From the NCBI GenBank assembly GCA_026224775.1, contig JAMFRP010000007.1, forward strand, positions 62,001 through 126,000: a stretch of 64,000 nucleotides of DNA, read 5' to 3'. Source of the stretch: Bacteroidota bacterium (GTDB lineage Bacteria > Bacteroidota > Bacteroidia > Sphingobacteriales > Sphingobacteriaceae). The notes under the pieces are model-generated. The model searched no databases. It was not told the DNA's origin and saw nothing but the letters and a program-made list of their open reading frames with translations. Of the stretch, positions 50,984 to 61,137 are shown in pieces; positions within the stretch are counted from its first letter, which is position 1; each line of letters starts with the position of its first letter. The position numbers and the translations under genes were made by a program.

Positions 50984-52642
50984 ATGCTTATTATCAGAAG
51001 ATTGCTTATTGCTACCTGGTTACTTATTACCTGGTCATTTCTAGCATCTGCACAAACTACACCCTATTCCTGGCAGCACTTGCCTGTTATTAGCCATACC
51101 TCATTCAAAAAAGACACATTTAACATTATAAAGTACGGGGCTAAAGCCGATGGCATCACCCTCAATACCATAAACATTAATAAAGCCATTGCTGCTTGCA
51201 GTAACAAAGGCGGCGGTGTGGTATTGGTTCCACAAGGGTTGTGGCTTACAGGCCCAATCGTGATGAAATCAAATGTGAACCTGCATATTAGTCGTGCCGC
51301 GTTATTACAATTTACAAATGATAAAACGCAGTATCCACTTGTGGAAGGCAATTATGAGGGCCATGCTGCTGTTCGTAATCAATCCCCTATCTCGGGCACA
51401 GACCTGAATAATATTGCTATAACCGGCGAAGGTATTATTGACGGCCATGGCGAAGCATGGCGCGCGATTGGTAAAGACCGACTAACTGAAAATGAATGGA
51501 ATGCATTAATAGCCACCGGCGGCATCGTAAGCCAAAATGGTAATGCCTGGTATCCATCGCAAAGTTATTTAAACGGATTAAGCACGCCTGATGCAGGTAT
51601 AATAAAACCGGGCAAAAAGCTGGATGATTACCAATCAATGAAAGACTTTTTCAGGCCTAATATGGTGGTATTTACCAACTGTAAAAAGGTTTTATTACAG
51701 GATGTTACGTTCCAAAACTCTCCGGCTTGGTGCCTGCATACTTTAATTTGTGAGGATCTTACCCTTAAAGGCGTTCATGTACGCAACCCATGGAATGCGC
51801 AAAATGGTGATGGTATTGATGTAGAATCCTGCAAGAATGTATTAATTGAAGGCAGCACTTTTGAAACAGGTGACGATGGGATTTGTATTAAATCCGGCCG
51901 GGATGAAGAAGGACGTAAAAGAGGAAAACCTACTGAAAATGTAATTGTGCGGAATGATGTAGTTTACCGTGCACATGGTGGCTTTGTTATCGGCAGCGAA
52001 ATGTCGGGTGGAGCGCGCAATATTTTTGTGTCCGACTGTACTTTCATCGGTACTGATGTTGGCCTTAGATTTAAAACTAATCGTGGCCGTGGTGGCATTG
52101 TTGAAAACATCTACATTAAAAACATCAGCATGCGCAATATTGTTACTGATGCCATATTGTTTGATATGTATTACATGGGAAAATCGCCCGGCGAAGCTGA
52201 GGCGGCCGGTGTTACAGAAAGCATTCCTCCTGTAACCGAAGCTACTCCCCAATTTAGGAATTTTCATGTAGACAATGTAGTGTGTATAGGTGCTGAAAAA
52301 GGCTTACAGGTAAGAGGTCTGCCCGAAATGAATATCAAAGATATTTATTTGAGCAACCTGATCTTAAAAACCAATAAAGGCGCTGACATTATTGAAGGCA
52401 GTAATATCAACCTAAAGAATGTTTATTTTGATTGTAAGGATACTTCGCCACTTATTAATATAGCCAACAGCAACAATATCAGCTTTGATCATGTTACTTA
52501 TTCGAATGCGCAACTGTTGTTCTCGGTAAGCGGCAAAAAAACAGCTCAGATTAAAGTATCACATACGGATACAAGCAAAGCTGTAGAGGCAACCTCGTTC
52601 AAAGCTGGGGCGGATAAAACCTCACTTGTAAAGATTAATTAG
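50984..52642 (+). CDS. GH28 polygalacturonase
   Basis: From the ATG at 50984 it has 552 residues and a good signal peptide (MLIIRRLLIATWLLITWSF to SAQ); an in-frame ATG 36 bp earlier is also possible. The right-handed beta-helix begins FNIIKYGAKADGITLNT. GH28 catalytic blocks are NGDGIDVESCKN, GDDGICIKSGRD, AHGGFVIGSEMSGG and GLRFKTNRGRGG (the NTD, DD, GHG and RIK equivalents). It hydrolyses alpha-1,4 galacturonan links, probably as a periplasmic exo-acting enzyme. It heads the long pectin operon. Confidence 0.95.
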   Translation: MLIIRRLLIATWLLITWSFLASAQTTPYSWQHLPVISHTSFKKDTFNIIKYGAKADGITLNTININKAIAACSNKGGGVVLVPQGLWLTGPIVMKSNVNLHISRAALLQFTNDKTQYPLVEGNYEGHAAVRNQSPISGTDLNNIAITGEGIIDGHGEAWRAIGKDRLTENEWNALIATGGIVSQNGNAWYPSQSYLNGLSTPDAGIIKPGKKLDDYQSMKDFFRPNMVVFTNCKKVLLQDVTFQNSPAWCLHTLICEDLTLKGVHVRNPWNAQNGDGIDVESCKNVLIEGSTFETGDDGICIKSGRDEEGRKRGKPTENVIVRNDVVYRAHGGFVIGSEMSGGARNIFVSDCTFIGTDVGLRFKTNRGRGGIVENIYIKNISMRNIVTDAILFDMYYMGKSPGEAEAAGVTESIPPVTEATPQFRNFHVDNVVCIGAEKGLQVRGLPEMNIKDIYLSNLILKTNKGADIIEGSNINLKNVYFDCKDTSPLINIANSNNISFDHVTYSNAQLLFSVSGKKTAQIKVSHTDTSKAVEATSFKAGADKTSLVKIN

Positions 52643-52649
52643 TATCAGG

Positions 52650-53666
52650 ATGAAAAAGTTAACTCTACTTATTATTTTCTTCTTCGCTTCGATAGGTTTG
52701 TTCGCACAAACTCCCACCTACCCTACCCATTTTACCGTGGCACAGGATGGCAGTGGCAATTTTAAAACTATACAGGAAGCGATAAATGCGGTACGAGATC
52801 TTTCACAACAACAGGTTATAATCTTTATTAAAAATGGCATTTATCACGAGAAACTAGTAATCCCATCATGGAAAACAAAAATCTCTTTAGTGGGCGAGGA
52901 TAAAGAGCGTACTATCATCACGAATAACGACTACTCGGGCAAAGCAAATCCAGGTGGTAAGGATGCTTTTGGTAAGGATAAATTCACCACTTACACTTCA
53001 TATACTATTTTAGTACAGGGTAATGATTTTGTTGCTGATAATTTAACCATCGAAAACACAGCTGGTCGGGTTGGTCAGGCAGTTGCCCTGCACGTTGAGG
53101 GCGACAGGTGCATCATCAAAAACTGCAACTTGTTAGGGAACCAGGATACTTTGTACGCGGCTACCGAAAACAGCAGGCAATACTACACCGACTGTTTTAT
53201 ACAGGGCACAACAGATTTCATTTTTGGCGAAGCTACAGCCGTTTTTAACCGTTGCGTTATTAAAAATTTGACCAACTCTTATATAACGGCCCCGTCTACT
53301 ACACCGCACCAGCAGTTTGGATATGTATTTTTTGATTGTAAGCTGATAGCAGATTCATCTGCGAAAAAAGTATACCTGGGGCGCCCATGGAGGCCTTATG
53401 CGCGGTCGGTTTATATACGTACCGAAATGGGTGCGCAAATAATACCTATAGGTTGGGATAATTGGCGCAATCCGGACAATGAAAAGACCGCATTCTTCGC
53501 TGAATATGAAAGTACCGGACCCGGTGCGGATACCAAAGATCGCGCGGCATGGTCGCATCAATTAACATCAAAAGAACTCAAAGCATATACTATAACAAAC
53601 ATTCTTTCGGGTAAAGACGACTGGAATGTTGAAGATGTTTTACAGCATTTAAATGATTCTAAATAA
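52650..53666 (+). CDS. CE8 pectin methylesterase
   Basis: A 338-residue secreted esterase with a signal peptide ending FAQ. It has the family blocks FTVAQDGSGNFKTIQEAI, QAVALHVEGDRC, NCNLLGNQDTLYA (catalytic Asp), TDFIFGEATAVF (nucleophile Asp) and YLGRPWRPYARSV (Arg and Trp). It removes methyl esters from homogalacturonan so that GH28 can cut. It lies 7 bp after GH28 and just overlaps or abuts uxaB. Confidence 0.96.
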   Translation: MKKLTLLIIFFFASIGLFAQTPTYPTHFTVAQDGSGNFKTIQEAINAVRDLSQQQVIIFIKNGIYHEKLVIPSWKTKISLVGEDKERTIITNNDYSGKANPGGKDAFGKDKFTTYTSYTILVQGNDFVADNLTIENTAGRVGQAVALHVEGDRCIIKNCNLLGNQDTLYAATENSRQYYTDCFIQGTTDFIFGEATAVFNRCVIKNLTNSYITAPSTTPHQQFGYVFFDCKLIADSSAKKVYLGRPWRPYARSVYIRTEMGAQIIPIGWDNWRNPDNEKTAFFAEYESTGPGADTKDRAAWSHQLTSKELKAYTITNILSGKDDWNVEDVLQHLNDSK

Positions 53667-53667
53667 T

Positions 53668-55161
53668 ATGATCTTATCAAAAAACAATTTAAAAAACATT
53701 CACGTTCCCGGATTACAAGTACCCGGCGAACAAATTTTTGACCTGCCTGAAAAGGTGCTTCAATTTGGAACTGGCGTTTTATTGAGAGGATTACCTGACT
53801 ACTTTATTGACAAAGCCAACAAACAAGGTATTTTTAATGGCCGTGTGGTAGTGATCAAATCAACTGATACCGGCTCATCCTCCGAATTTGACAAACAGGA
53901 CGGATTATACACCATCTATTCAAAAGGCATAGACAATGGAGTTGAAGTTGAAGAAGCAACTATTTGTTCGGCTATTAGCCGGGTATTGTCCGCGGCTAAT
54001 GAGTGGCAGGCGATATTAGATGTAGCTAAAAGTCCCGATCTTCAGGTAATTATTTCTAATACCACAGAGGTTGGGATACAATTAGTTAAAGAAGAGATCA
54101 CAGATGAAACACCTGCATCCTATCCCGGAAAACTGCTTGCCATTTTACATGAACGCTATATAGCCTTTAAGGGCAGCGCCGAAAGTGGTTTGGTTATCAT
54201 CCCTACAGAACTGATTGTTGATAACGGGAAAAAATTAGAAGCAATTGTAATTGAGCTGGCTCATTTAAACAACTTTGAATTTGAGTTTATAGACTGGCTT
54301 GAGAATCATAATACTTTTTGCAATTCATTGGTTGATAGAATTGTTCCGGGCAAACCGGCGAAAGAATTGGCCTCTGAACTGGAAAGTAAGCGTGGTTACA
54401 CAGATGACCTGAATATCATGTCTGAAACTTATAGCCTTTGGGCTATTGAGGGAGATGAAAAAGTGGCTTCGGTGTTATCATTCGCCAAGGTTGATAAAGG
54501 CGTGGTAATTACGCCGGATATCCAACTATTCAGGGAGCTGAAATTACGCCTGCTGAATGGTTCACATACCTTAAGCTGTGCGGTTGCATTTCTTTCAGGA
54601 TTTGATACGGTTAAAGAGGCGATGGACGATGATAAATTTTTACAATTTATTAATGGAGTGGCTTATGATGAGATCATTCAGTCCATTCCTTATGAAATAG
54701 ATCCGCAAATTGCCAAGGACTTTGCAGGAAAAGTATTAGACAGGTTCCGCAATCCACATATCAGGCACGAATGGTTGAGTATTTCCGTTCAATATTCAGC
54801 GAAATTAAAAATGCGTGTGGTACCTTTATTGTTAAACTATTATAAATTAAACAATTCGGTACCCGCAAACATGGCATTGGGTTTTGCTGCCTTTATTCGT
54901 TTTATGAAAGTGAAGCGTAAAACTGATGGAACGTATGTGGGTTCAGCTAATGGCCGGGAGTACACCGTTACCGACAGCCAGGCTTCTTATTTTTCAAAAG
55001 TATGGAAAGCGCAGGATACTGATTTAATAGTCAATAACATTTTAAGTAATCAACAGCTTTGGGATACTGATCTTACTGCCTTACCAGGCTTTAAACAAGC
55101 TGTTATAAATAATCTGAATACATTACTAACCTACGGCATTAAAGAATTGACCGCAGTATAA
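53668..55161 (+). CDS. uxaB: Tagaturonate reductase
   Basis: A 497-residue polyol-dehydrogenase-family enzyme. I chose the second ATG (53668), 1 bp after the CE8 stop, over the one at 53653 that overlaps CE8 by 14 bp. N-terminal QFGTGVLLRGLPDYFIDKAN is the NAD-binding motif of mannitol dehydrogenase-like enzymes. Later blocks are VIISNTTEVGI, CNSLVDRIVPG, KLRLLNGSHTLSCAVAFLSG with the catalytic Lys and His, and FRNPHIRHEW. It reduces tagaturonate to altronate. Confidence 0.94.
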   Translation: MILSKNNLKNIHVPGLQVPGEQIFDLPEKVLQFGTGVLLRGLPDYFIDKANKQGIFNGRVVVIKSTDTGSSSEFDKQDGLYTIYSKGIDNGVEVEEATICSAISRVLSAANEWQAILDVAKSPDLQVIISNTTEVGIQLVKEEITDETPASYPGKLLAILHERYIAFKGSAESGLVIIPTELIVDNGKKLEAIVIELAHLNNFEFEFIDWLENHNTFCNSLVDRIVPGKPAKELASELESKRGYTDDLNIMSETYSLWAIEGDEKVASVLSFAKVDKGVVITPDIQLFRELKLRLLNGSHTLSCAVAFLSGFDTVKEAMDDDKFLQFINGVAYDEIIQSIPYEIDPQIAKDFAGKVLDRFRNPHIRHEWLSISVQYSAKLKMRVVPLLLNYYKLNNSVPANMALGFAAFIRFMKVKRKTDGTYVGSANGREYTVTDSQASYFSKVWKAQDTDLIVNNILSNQQLWDTDLTALPGFKQAVINNLNTLLTYGIKELTAV

Positions 55162-55170
55162 GTTATCATC

Positions 55171-56823
55171 ATGAAACAAAGAATAACAAAGGTTCATCCT
55201 AAAGATAATGTAATGGTAGCTCTTACCGACCTGCAAGCCGGTGAAGAACTAACCTACCAGGGCGAAACCTACAAACCCATTGAGTTTATACCCGGTAAAC
55301 ACAAATTTGCCATTAATGATCTGCCTGCTGGAACTCAAATCATTATGTACGGGGTATTAGTTGGTGTTACGCAAAGTGACATCCCAGCTGGTGGATTGTT
55401 AACTACAACCAATATTAAACACGCAGCAAGCGGTTTTATAACCGGTAATAATCACACCCATTGGGATAAGCCCGATGCAACCAAATGGCAAACGGCTACC
55501 TTTAACGGCTATCACCGCGAAAATGGAGATGTGGGTACCGCCAATTACTGGCTGGTAATACCGATGGTATTTTGCGAAAACCGCAACATCGAAGTTTTGC
55601 AGGAAGCATTGGTTAAACCATTAGGCTACGGCCGCAAAAAGACCTATGAGATAAAAGCACAGCAACTTATCGATAAAATTGCTTCCGGAAGTGGCGTGGA
55701 TGAGGTACTTTTTACCGAAATAGGCAGCGAGGATGCTAGTACGCATCAGCATAAATTATTCCCTAATGTAGATGGTATTAAGTTTTTAACACATACCGGC
55801 GGTTGCGGTGGAACAAGACAGGATTCAACTACGCTATGTGGTTTGTTAGCTGGATATATTACCCACTCCAACGTAGCGGGAGCGACTATATTAAGCTTAG
55901 GCTGTCAAAATGCTGAGGTTAAAACCTTACAGGAACAAATTGCCAAACGAGATCCTAATTTTAAAAAACCACTATACATCCTGGATCAGCAAAAAGTGGG
56001 TTTGGAAACAGATTTGATTGAATTGGCTATACGCCAAACTTTAGCGGGCCTGATACAAGCTAACGAAAACACCCGTAAACCGGCACCTTTAAATAAGTTG
56101 GTTATAGGCTTAGAATGCGGTGGGTCTGATGGATTCTCAGGCATTTCAGCTAACCCAGCGATTGGCTATACATCAGATTTGTTAGTATCACTTGGCGGAG
56201 CGGTTATATTAGCTGAATTCCCTGAATTATGCGGTGTTGAGCAAAATTTAATTGACCGCTGTGTTGATAAAGACAAAGCGGAACGTTTTTCATCATTAGT
56301 ACGTAGCTATAGTCAGCGCGCGGATGAGGCCGGATCAGGCTTTTATATGAACCCATCACCGGGTAATATAAAGGATGGTTTGATCACTGATGCCATTAAA
56401 TCAGCAGGCGCGGCAAAAAAAGGCGGCACTTCGCCAGTTACCGATGTGTTGGATTATCCCGAAAAAGTAACCAAACCGGGACTTAATCTATTGTGTACAC
56501 CGGGTAATGATGTGGAATCAACCACGGCTGAAGTTGGCTCCGGCGCTAACGTAGTATTATTTACTACAGGTTTGGGCACCCCTACCGGCAACCCAATTAC
56601 ACCTGTTATAAAAATCGCGACAAATACCAGTCTTTATAAGCGCATGAATGATATTATAGATATTAATACAGGAACCATTGTTGAAGGTGATGAAACCATT
56701 GAACAAGCGGGCGAACGTATTTTAGATTATATTATTAAAGTGGCCAGCGGCGATATAGAGGTTAGCGCGGTAAGGCACGGGCAGAATGATTTTATCCCTT
56801 GGAAAAGAGGCGTTTCGCTGTAA
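55171..56823 (+). CDS. uxaA: Altronate dehydratase
   Basis: A 550-residue UxaA with an N-terminal SAF domain (about 1-95; VHPKDNVMVALTDL, ITGNNHTHWD slightly later) and a C-terminal GD-AH catalytic part (about 110-550). The C-terminal part has THTGGCGGTRQDS, LGCQNAEV, GLECGGSDGFSGISANPA and MNPSPGNIKDG, with conserved Cys residues for iron. It dehydrates altronate to 2-keto-3-deoxygluconate. It lies 9 bp after uxaB. Confidence 0.96.
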   Translation: MKQRITKVHPKDNVMVALTDLQAGEELTYQGETYKPIEFIPGKHKFAINDLPAGTQIIMYGVLVGVTQSDIPAGGLLTTTNIKHAASGFITGNNHTHWDKPDATKWQTATFNGYHRENGDVGTANYWLVIPMVFCENRNIEVLQEALVKPLGYGRKKTYEIKAQQLIDKIASGSGVDEVLFTEIGSEDASTHQHKLFPNVDGIKFLTHTGGCGGTRQDSTTLCGLLAGYITHSNVAGATILSLGCQNAEVKTLQEQIAKRDPNFKKPLYILDQQKVGLETDLIELAIRQTLAGLIQANENTRKPAPLNKLVIGLECGGSDGFSGISANPAIGYTSDLLVSLGGAVILAEFPELCGVEQNLIDRCVDKDKAERFSSLVRSYSQRADEAGSGFYMNPSPGNIKDGLITDAIKSAGAAKKGGTSPVTDVLDYPEKVTKPGLNLLCTPGNDVESTTAEVGSGANVVLFTTGLGTPTGNPITPVIKIATNTSLYKRMNDIIDINTGTIVEGDETIEQAGERILDYIIKVASGDIEVSAVRHGQNDFIPWKRGVSL

Positions 56824-56856
56824 TTGAATAAACTTAATTTGTCGCACATCATCATT

Positions 56857-58761
56857 ATGAAAAGAATACTCTTTATAATAATTACCCTTTTTGCTGCAAC
56901 TACTTTTGTTAATGCGCAGGATCAGCCGTGGTCGCAACGCATGGCAAGTACAGCAATGAAATTATGGGCTGACACCAGCACAGCACGCTGGACTTACGAA
57001 CAGGGAGTAGTGCTTAAAGGCATGGAAGGTGTTTGGTTGCAAACAGGGGATAAGAAATACTTTAAGTACATCCAAAATTATATAGACGCCTTAGTTGCCG
57101 AGGATGGAACAATTAAGGGCTATAAGAAAGATGATTATACCCTGGATAATGTTTTGTGTGGGCGATCGGTTTTGTTGCTCTACAACGTATTGCAAAAGGA
57201 GAAATACCATAAGGCACTGTTGCAAATCCGTGATCAGTTAAGCAACCAACCCCGTACTACGGATGGCGGCTTTTGGCATAAAAAGAGATACACCAGCCAA
57301 ATGTGGTTAGATGGCTTGTATATGGCCGAACCATTTTATGCCGAATATGCCAGCACGTTTAAAGAGGACACCGACTTTGATGACATTGCTAAGCAATTCA
57401 TTTTGATAGATAAGCATGCCCGCGATGCAAAAACAGGCTTGTATTATCATGGATGGGACGAAAGCAGATCTGAAAAATGGGCAAATCCGCAAACAGGCTT
57501 ATCTCAAAATATTTGGGGCCGTGCTGACGGTTGGTATGCGATGGCTTTGGTCGATGTGCTTGATAAATTGCCGGCTAACAACCCTCACCGGGCTGAATTG
57601 CTGGCTATATTAAACCATTTCGCGGCAGCTATTCAAAAATACCAGGATCCAAAATCAGGTTTGTGGTATCAAATAATGGATAAAGCAAATGCAACCGGCA
57701 ATTATCCGGAGGCATCTGCATCATGCATGTTTGTTTATGCATTGGCTAAAGGTGCACGCGAGGGGTATCTGCCTGCCAGCTATTTATCAGTCGCTAAAAA
57801 AGGCTATAATGGCATTTTAGCTAAATTTATATCAACTGATGCCGATGGACAAGTAAACCTGAACGGTACTGTTAGTGTTGGAGGCTTAGGTGGTAAGCCT
57901 TACCGCGATGGCAGCTATCAATATTATTTGAGCGAAAAAATTGTCAAAAATGACCCAAAAGGCATCGGCGCTTTTATACAAGCCAGTGTTGAGATAGAGC
58001 GGTTAGCGCATATCAACGAGGGTGCAGGAAAAACGGTAATGCTCGATAGTTATTTTAATGACGAACACAGAAAAAACAAACTAGGTAAAATCGAATCTTA
58101 TCATTACAAATGGGATGAGATGGACAACGATGGGTTCTCCATATTTGGGCATATCTTTGATAACTACGGTATGAAAAAAGAGATGCTTTTCACTGGCCCA
58201 ACAGCTCAAAATCTAAGCAAATCAAGTATTTATATTATTGTAGATCCTGATATCCCGAAGGAAAACCCAAACACTAAATATATTGAAGATGCGCACATCA
58301 AAGCGATCAGCGAATGGGTGCATGCAGGCGGCGTATTGTTAATTCTAAATAACGACACCGGCAATGCTGAGTTTAAGCATCTGAATAACCTGATGGCGAA
58401 ATTTGGCATCCAATATAATGAAGATAGCCGCAACCACGTTCAGGGCGCACAGTTTGAACAGGGAGCGATTTACATCCCCACAGGGAATGAAATATTTAAA
58501 ACGGCAAAAAAGGTTTATATCAAAGAGATAAGCACACTTAGGGTAACTTCACCTGCTTATTCAGCTTTAACTGATAAAAACGACGTAATTGTAGCAGTAG
58601 CTAAATATGGCAAAGGAACCGTTTTTGCTGTTGGCGACCCGTGGTTTTATAACGAGTATACCGACGGGCGCAAACTCCCCTACGGTTTCCAGAACTTCGA
58701 AGCGGCTAACGACCTTGCCAAATGGGCTGTGGAGCAAACAAAAAGCAACCCGGGTAAATAA
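56857..58761 (+). CDS. GH105 unsaturated galacturonyl hydrolase fused to a DUF4350-like domain
   Basis: From the ATG at 56857 the protein has 634 residues; a TTG at 56824 is 33 bp upstream. The signal peptide ends FVNAQ. Residues about 22-385 form the GH88/GH105 (alpha/alpha)6 barrel, with WTYEQGVVLKGMEGVW and catalytic D152 in MWLDGLYMAEPFYAEY. From about 393 there is a separate Rossmann-like DUF4350/GATase-like domain (SYFNDEHR, YIIVDPDIPKEN, WVHAGGVLLILNNDTG, GKGTVFAVGDPWFYNEY). GH105 frees 4-deoxy-unsaturated uronate from rhamnogalacturonan or pectin oligomers. The fused domain is unusual; a single GH105 has about 380 residues. Confidence 0.9.
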   Translation: MKRILFIIITLFAATTFVNAQDQPWSQRMASTAMKLWADTSTARWTYEQGVVLKGMEGVWLQTGDKKYFKYIQNYIDALVAEDGTIKGYKKDDYTLDNVLCGRSVLLLYNVLQKEKYHKALLQIRDQLSNQPRTTDGGFWHKKRYTSQMWLDGLYMAEPFYAEYASTFKEDTDFDDIAKQFILIDKHARDAKTGLYYHGWDESRSEKWANPQTGLSQNIWGRADGWYAMALVDVLDKLPANNPHRAELLAILNHFAAAIQKYQDPKSGLWYQIMDKANATGNYPEASASCMFVYALAKGAREGYLPASYLSVAKKGYNGILAKFISTDADGQVNLNGTVSVGGLGGKPYRDGSYQYYLSEKIVKNDPKGIGAFIQASVEIERLAHINEGAGKTVMLDSYFNDEHRKNKLGKIESYHYKWDEMDNDGFSIFGHIFDNYGMKKEMLFTGPTAQNLSKSSIYIIVDPDIPKENPNTKYIEDAHIKAISEWVHAGGVLLILNNDTGNAEFKHLNNLMAKFGIQYNEDSRNHVQGAQFEQGAIYIPTGNEIFKTAKKVYIKEISTLRVTSPAYSALTDKNDVIVAVAKYGKGTVFAVGDPWFYNEYTDGRKLPYGFQNFEAANDLAKWAVEQTKSNPGK

Positions 58762-58818
58762 ATTCTTGATTGTTTGAGTACGTTTGTGATATTCGTATAA
58801 ACCATATAAAACCAGGAA

Positions 58819-61137
58819 ATGAAATTGAGGTATTTGTTATTGTGTTTATTTATAGCATTTAGCTACACAACTGTAAAAGCACAATCAACAGAGCTAAAAT
58901 CCTGTGATTTAACATGGAATAGTCAAAGTAAAAACTCAAGCGAATCCATGCCCTGCGGAGGCGGGGATATTGGCCTGAATGTTTGGTGCGAAAACAACGA
59001 GATCTATTTCTACATTTCGAAAAGCGGGACGTTTGATGAAAATAATACCTTCTTAAAATTAGGACGCGTTAAGATCAAGCTATCACCTAACCCATTCACT
59101 GATACCAATTTTAAGCAGCAATTATCATTACAGGATGGTTCGGTTATCATCAATGGCAAGAATGGCAACCTAAGCACCCAGGTAAAGCTATGGGTTGATG
59201 TTTACCGGCCGATAATTCATATCGAAATTAATAGCGATCATCCCGTAAAAGCGGAAGCCGCCTATGAAAGCTGGCGTTACCGCGACCGTGAATCACACGG
59301 ACAAGAAAACAATCAGGGATCGTGGAAATGGGATAATGCGGTACAGGTTAAAACTATTAAAGATAGCATCGCTTTTACAAACAATGCGGTTCAATTTTAC
59401 CATCAAAATAAAGATAGCTCCGTTTTTGATGCTACCGTACGTGAGGAAGGATTAGAATTCGTAAAATCACAGTTATTCAATCCGTTGCGCAATCTAATTT
59501 TCGGCGGAATGCTAACCGGCGAGGATATGAAACCTGCAGGAACATATACCGGCAAATACCAAAACACCGATTTTGAAGGCTGGATTTTGCAAAGCGATAA
59601 AGCCAAAACAAAACAGGAACTGGAAGTTGACCTTAATACAACCTATGCAAATTCATCTAAAATATGGCGGCAAAGACTGGATAGTGTAACTCATGATGCC
59701 AAAATAAATAAATCAGCAGCATTAAAAGCAACGCAAAACTGGTGGAAGCAATTTTGGGAACGTAGTTATATATTCATCGACCCGGATAATACCAATCCTG
59801 ATAATACTGCATGGCAGGTGGGGCGCAACTACCAGTTGTTCCGTTACATGTTGGGTTGCAATGCATTCGGCAAATATCCTACTAAATTTAATGGAGGATT
59901 ATTCACGTTTGATCCGGTATATATAAATCCTTCATTTAATTTCACTCCTGATTTCAGAAACTGGGGCGGTGGTTTGATGACGGCCCAAAATCAGCGTCTT
60001 GTTTATTGGCCGATGCTTAAAAATGGTGATTTTGAGCTAATGAAACCGCAGTTTGATTTTTACCTCCACTCTTTACACAATGCCGAACTAAGAAGTAAAA
60101 TTTATTGGGGCCACGAAGGTGCTGCTTTCACCGAACAAATTGAAAACTTTGGATTACCCAATATAGCAGAGTATGGTCTAAAACGCCCAGCCAATTTTGA
60201 TAAAGGTGTTGAATATAATGCATGGTTGGAATACACATGGGATACGGTATTAGAATTTTGTCAGATGATGATGGAAACCCAACATTATACCGACGCTGAT
60301 ATCAAACAATACGTTCCGTTTATTGAAAGTTGCCTTACTTTTTTTAATGAACATTATCAATATCTGGCCAAACAACGGGGCATAAAAACATTCGATGGTG
60401 ATGGTCACCTGGTGTTATTTCCCGGATCAGGGGCGGAGACTTATAAAATGGCCTATAATTCTACGTCGACTATAGCCGGGTTGCAAACTGTTCTTAAAAC
60501 ATTATTGCAATTACCGCCACATTATTTAACCGCTGAAGAGCGCGCAAAATGGGAGACCATGTTAAAACGATTGCCTCCGCTTAACTTCCGCGAGTTTAAC
60601 GGGCATAAAACCATTTCACCTGCCCAATCATGGCAGCGAATTAACAATGTGGAAACGATGCAGCTTTACCCTGTTTTCCCATGGGGAATATACGGTATAG
60701 GCAAACCTGATTTGGATGTGGCTATCAACACCTGGAAATACGACACGCTTGCCATCAAATTCAGAAGCGGGATGGGTTGGAAACAGGATAATATTTTTGC
60801 TGCCAGAATGGGGTTAACCAAAGAGGCAGCTGATCTAGCCACGTATAAGTTAAAAGATTCAGGCAGACGCTTCCCTGCATTCTGGGGACCGGGTTTCGAC
60901 TGGACTCCTGACCATAACTGGGGCGGATCGGGTATGATAGGATTGCAGGAAATGCTGATGCAGGTTGATGATAAAAAGATCTACCTATTCCCGGCTTGGC
61001 CTAAAGACTGGAATGTACACTTTAAACTTCATGCGCCTTATAATACCACAGTTGAAGCTACGGTTAAAAATGGAAAAGTAACATCATTAATTGTATTGCC
61101 TAAAGAACGCGCAAAGGATGTGGTTAACATGCTTTAG
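58819..61137 (+). CDS. DUF5703 secreted protein, candidate glycoside hydrolase
   Basis: A 772-residue protein with a signal peptide ending VKAQ. The N-terminal part (about 22-270) is a beta-sandwich (MPCGGGDIGLNVWCENNEIYFYISKSG in parts), matching DUF5703. The middle (about 300-650) has the six-hairpin helical look of GH95/GH65-like enzymes (NYQLFRYMLGCNAFGKYPTKFNGG, IYWGHEGAAFTEQIENFG, ARMGLTKEAADLATYKL). Position at the end of the pectin operon suggests action on a pectin side chain. The linkage is not known. Its stop codon abuts the convergent GH127 stop with no base between. Confidence 0.8.
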   Translation: MKLRYLLLCLFIAFSYTTVKAQSTELKSCDLTWNSQSKNSSESMPCGGGDIGLNVWCENNEIYFYISKSGTFDENNTFLKLGRVKIKLSPNPFTDTNFKQQLSLQDGSVIINGKNGNLSTQVKLWVDVYRPIIHIEINSDHPVKAEAAYESWRYRDRESHGQENNQGSWKWDNAVQVKTIKDSIAFTNNAVQFYHQNKDSSVFDATVREEGLEFVKSQLFNPLRNLIFGGMLTGEDMKPAGTYTGKYQNTDFEGWILQSDKAKTKQELEVDLNTTYANSSKIWRQRLDSVTHDAKINKSAALKATQNWWKQFWERSYIFIDPDNTNPDNTAWQVGRNYQLFRYMLGCNAFGKYPTKFNGGLFTFDPVYINPSFNFTPDFRNWGGGLMTAQNQRLVYWPMLKNGDFELMKPQFDFYLHSLHNAELRSKIYWGHEGAAFTEQIENFGLPNIAEYGLKRPANFDKGVEYNAWLEYTWDTVLEFCQMMMETQHYTDADIKQYVPFIESCLTFFNEHYQYLAKQRGIKTFDGDGHLVLFPGSGAETYKMAYNSTSTIAGLQTVLKTLLQLPPHYLTAEERAKWETMLKRLPPLNFREFNGHKTISPAQSWQRINNVETMQLYPVFPWGIYGIGKPDLDVAINTWKYDTLAIKFRSGMGWKQDNIFAARMGLTKEAADLATYKLKDSGRRFPAFWGPGFDWTPDHNWGGSGMIGLQEMLMQVDDKKIYLFPAWPKDWNVHFKLHAPYNTTVEATVKNGKVTSLIVLPKERAKDVVNML

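Noticed and set aside
58780..58800. ACGTTTG element before the DUF5703 gene
   Set aside because: Only the core seven bases fit the operator and no -7 box lies 60 bp downstream; the gene is probably read from the GH28 promoter.
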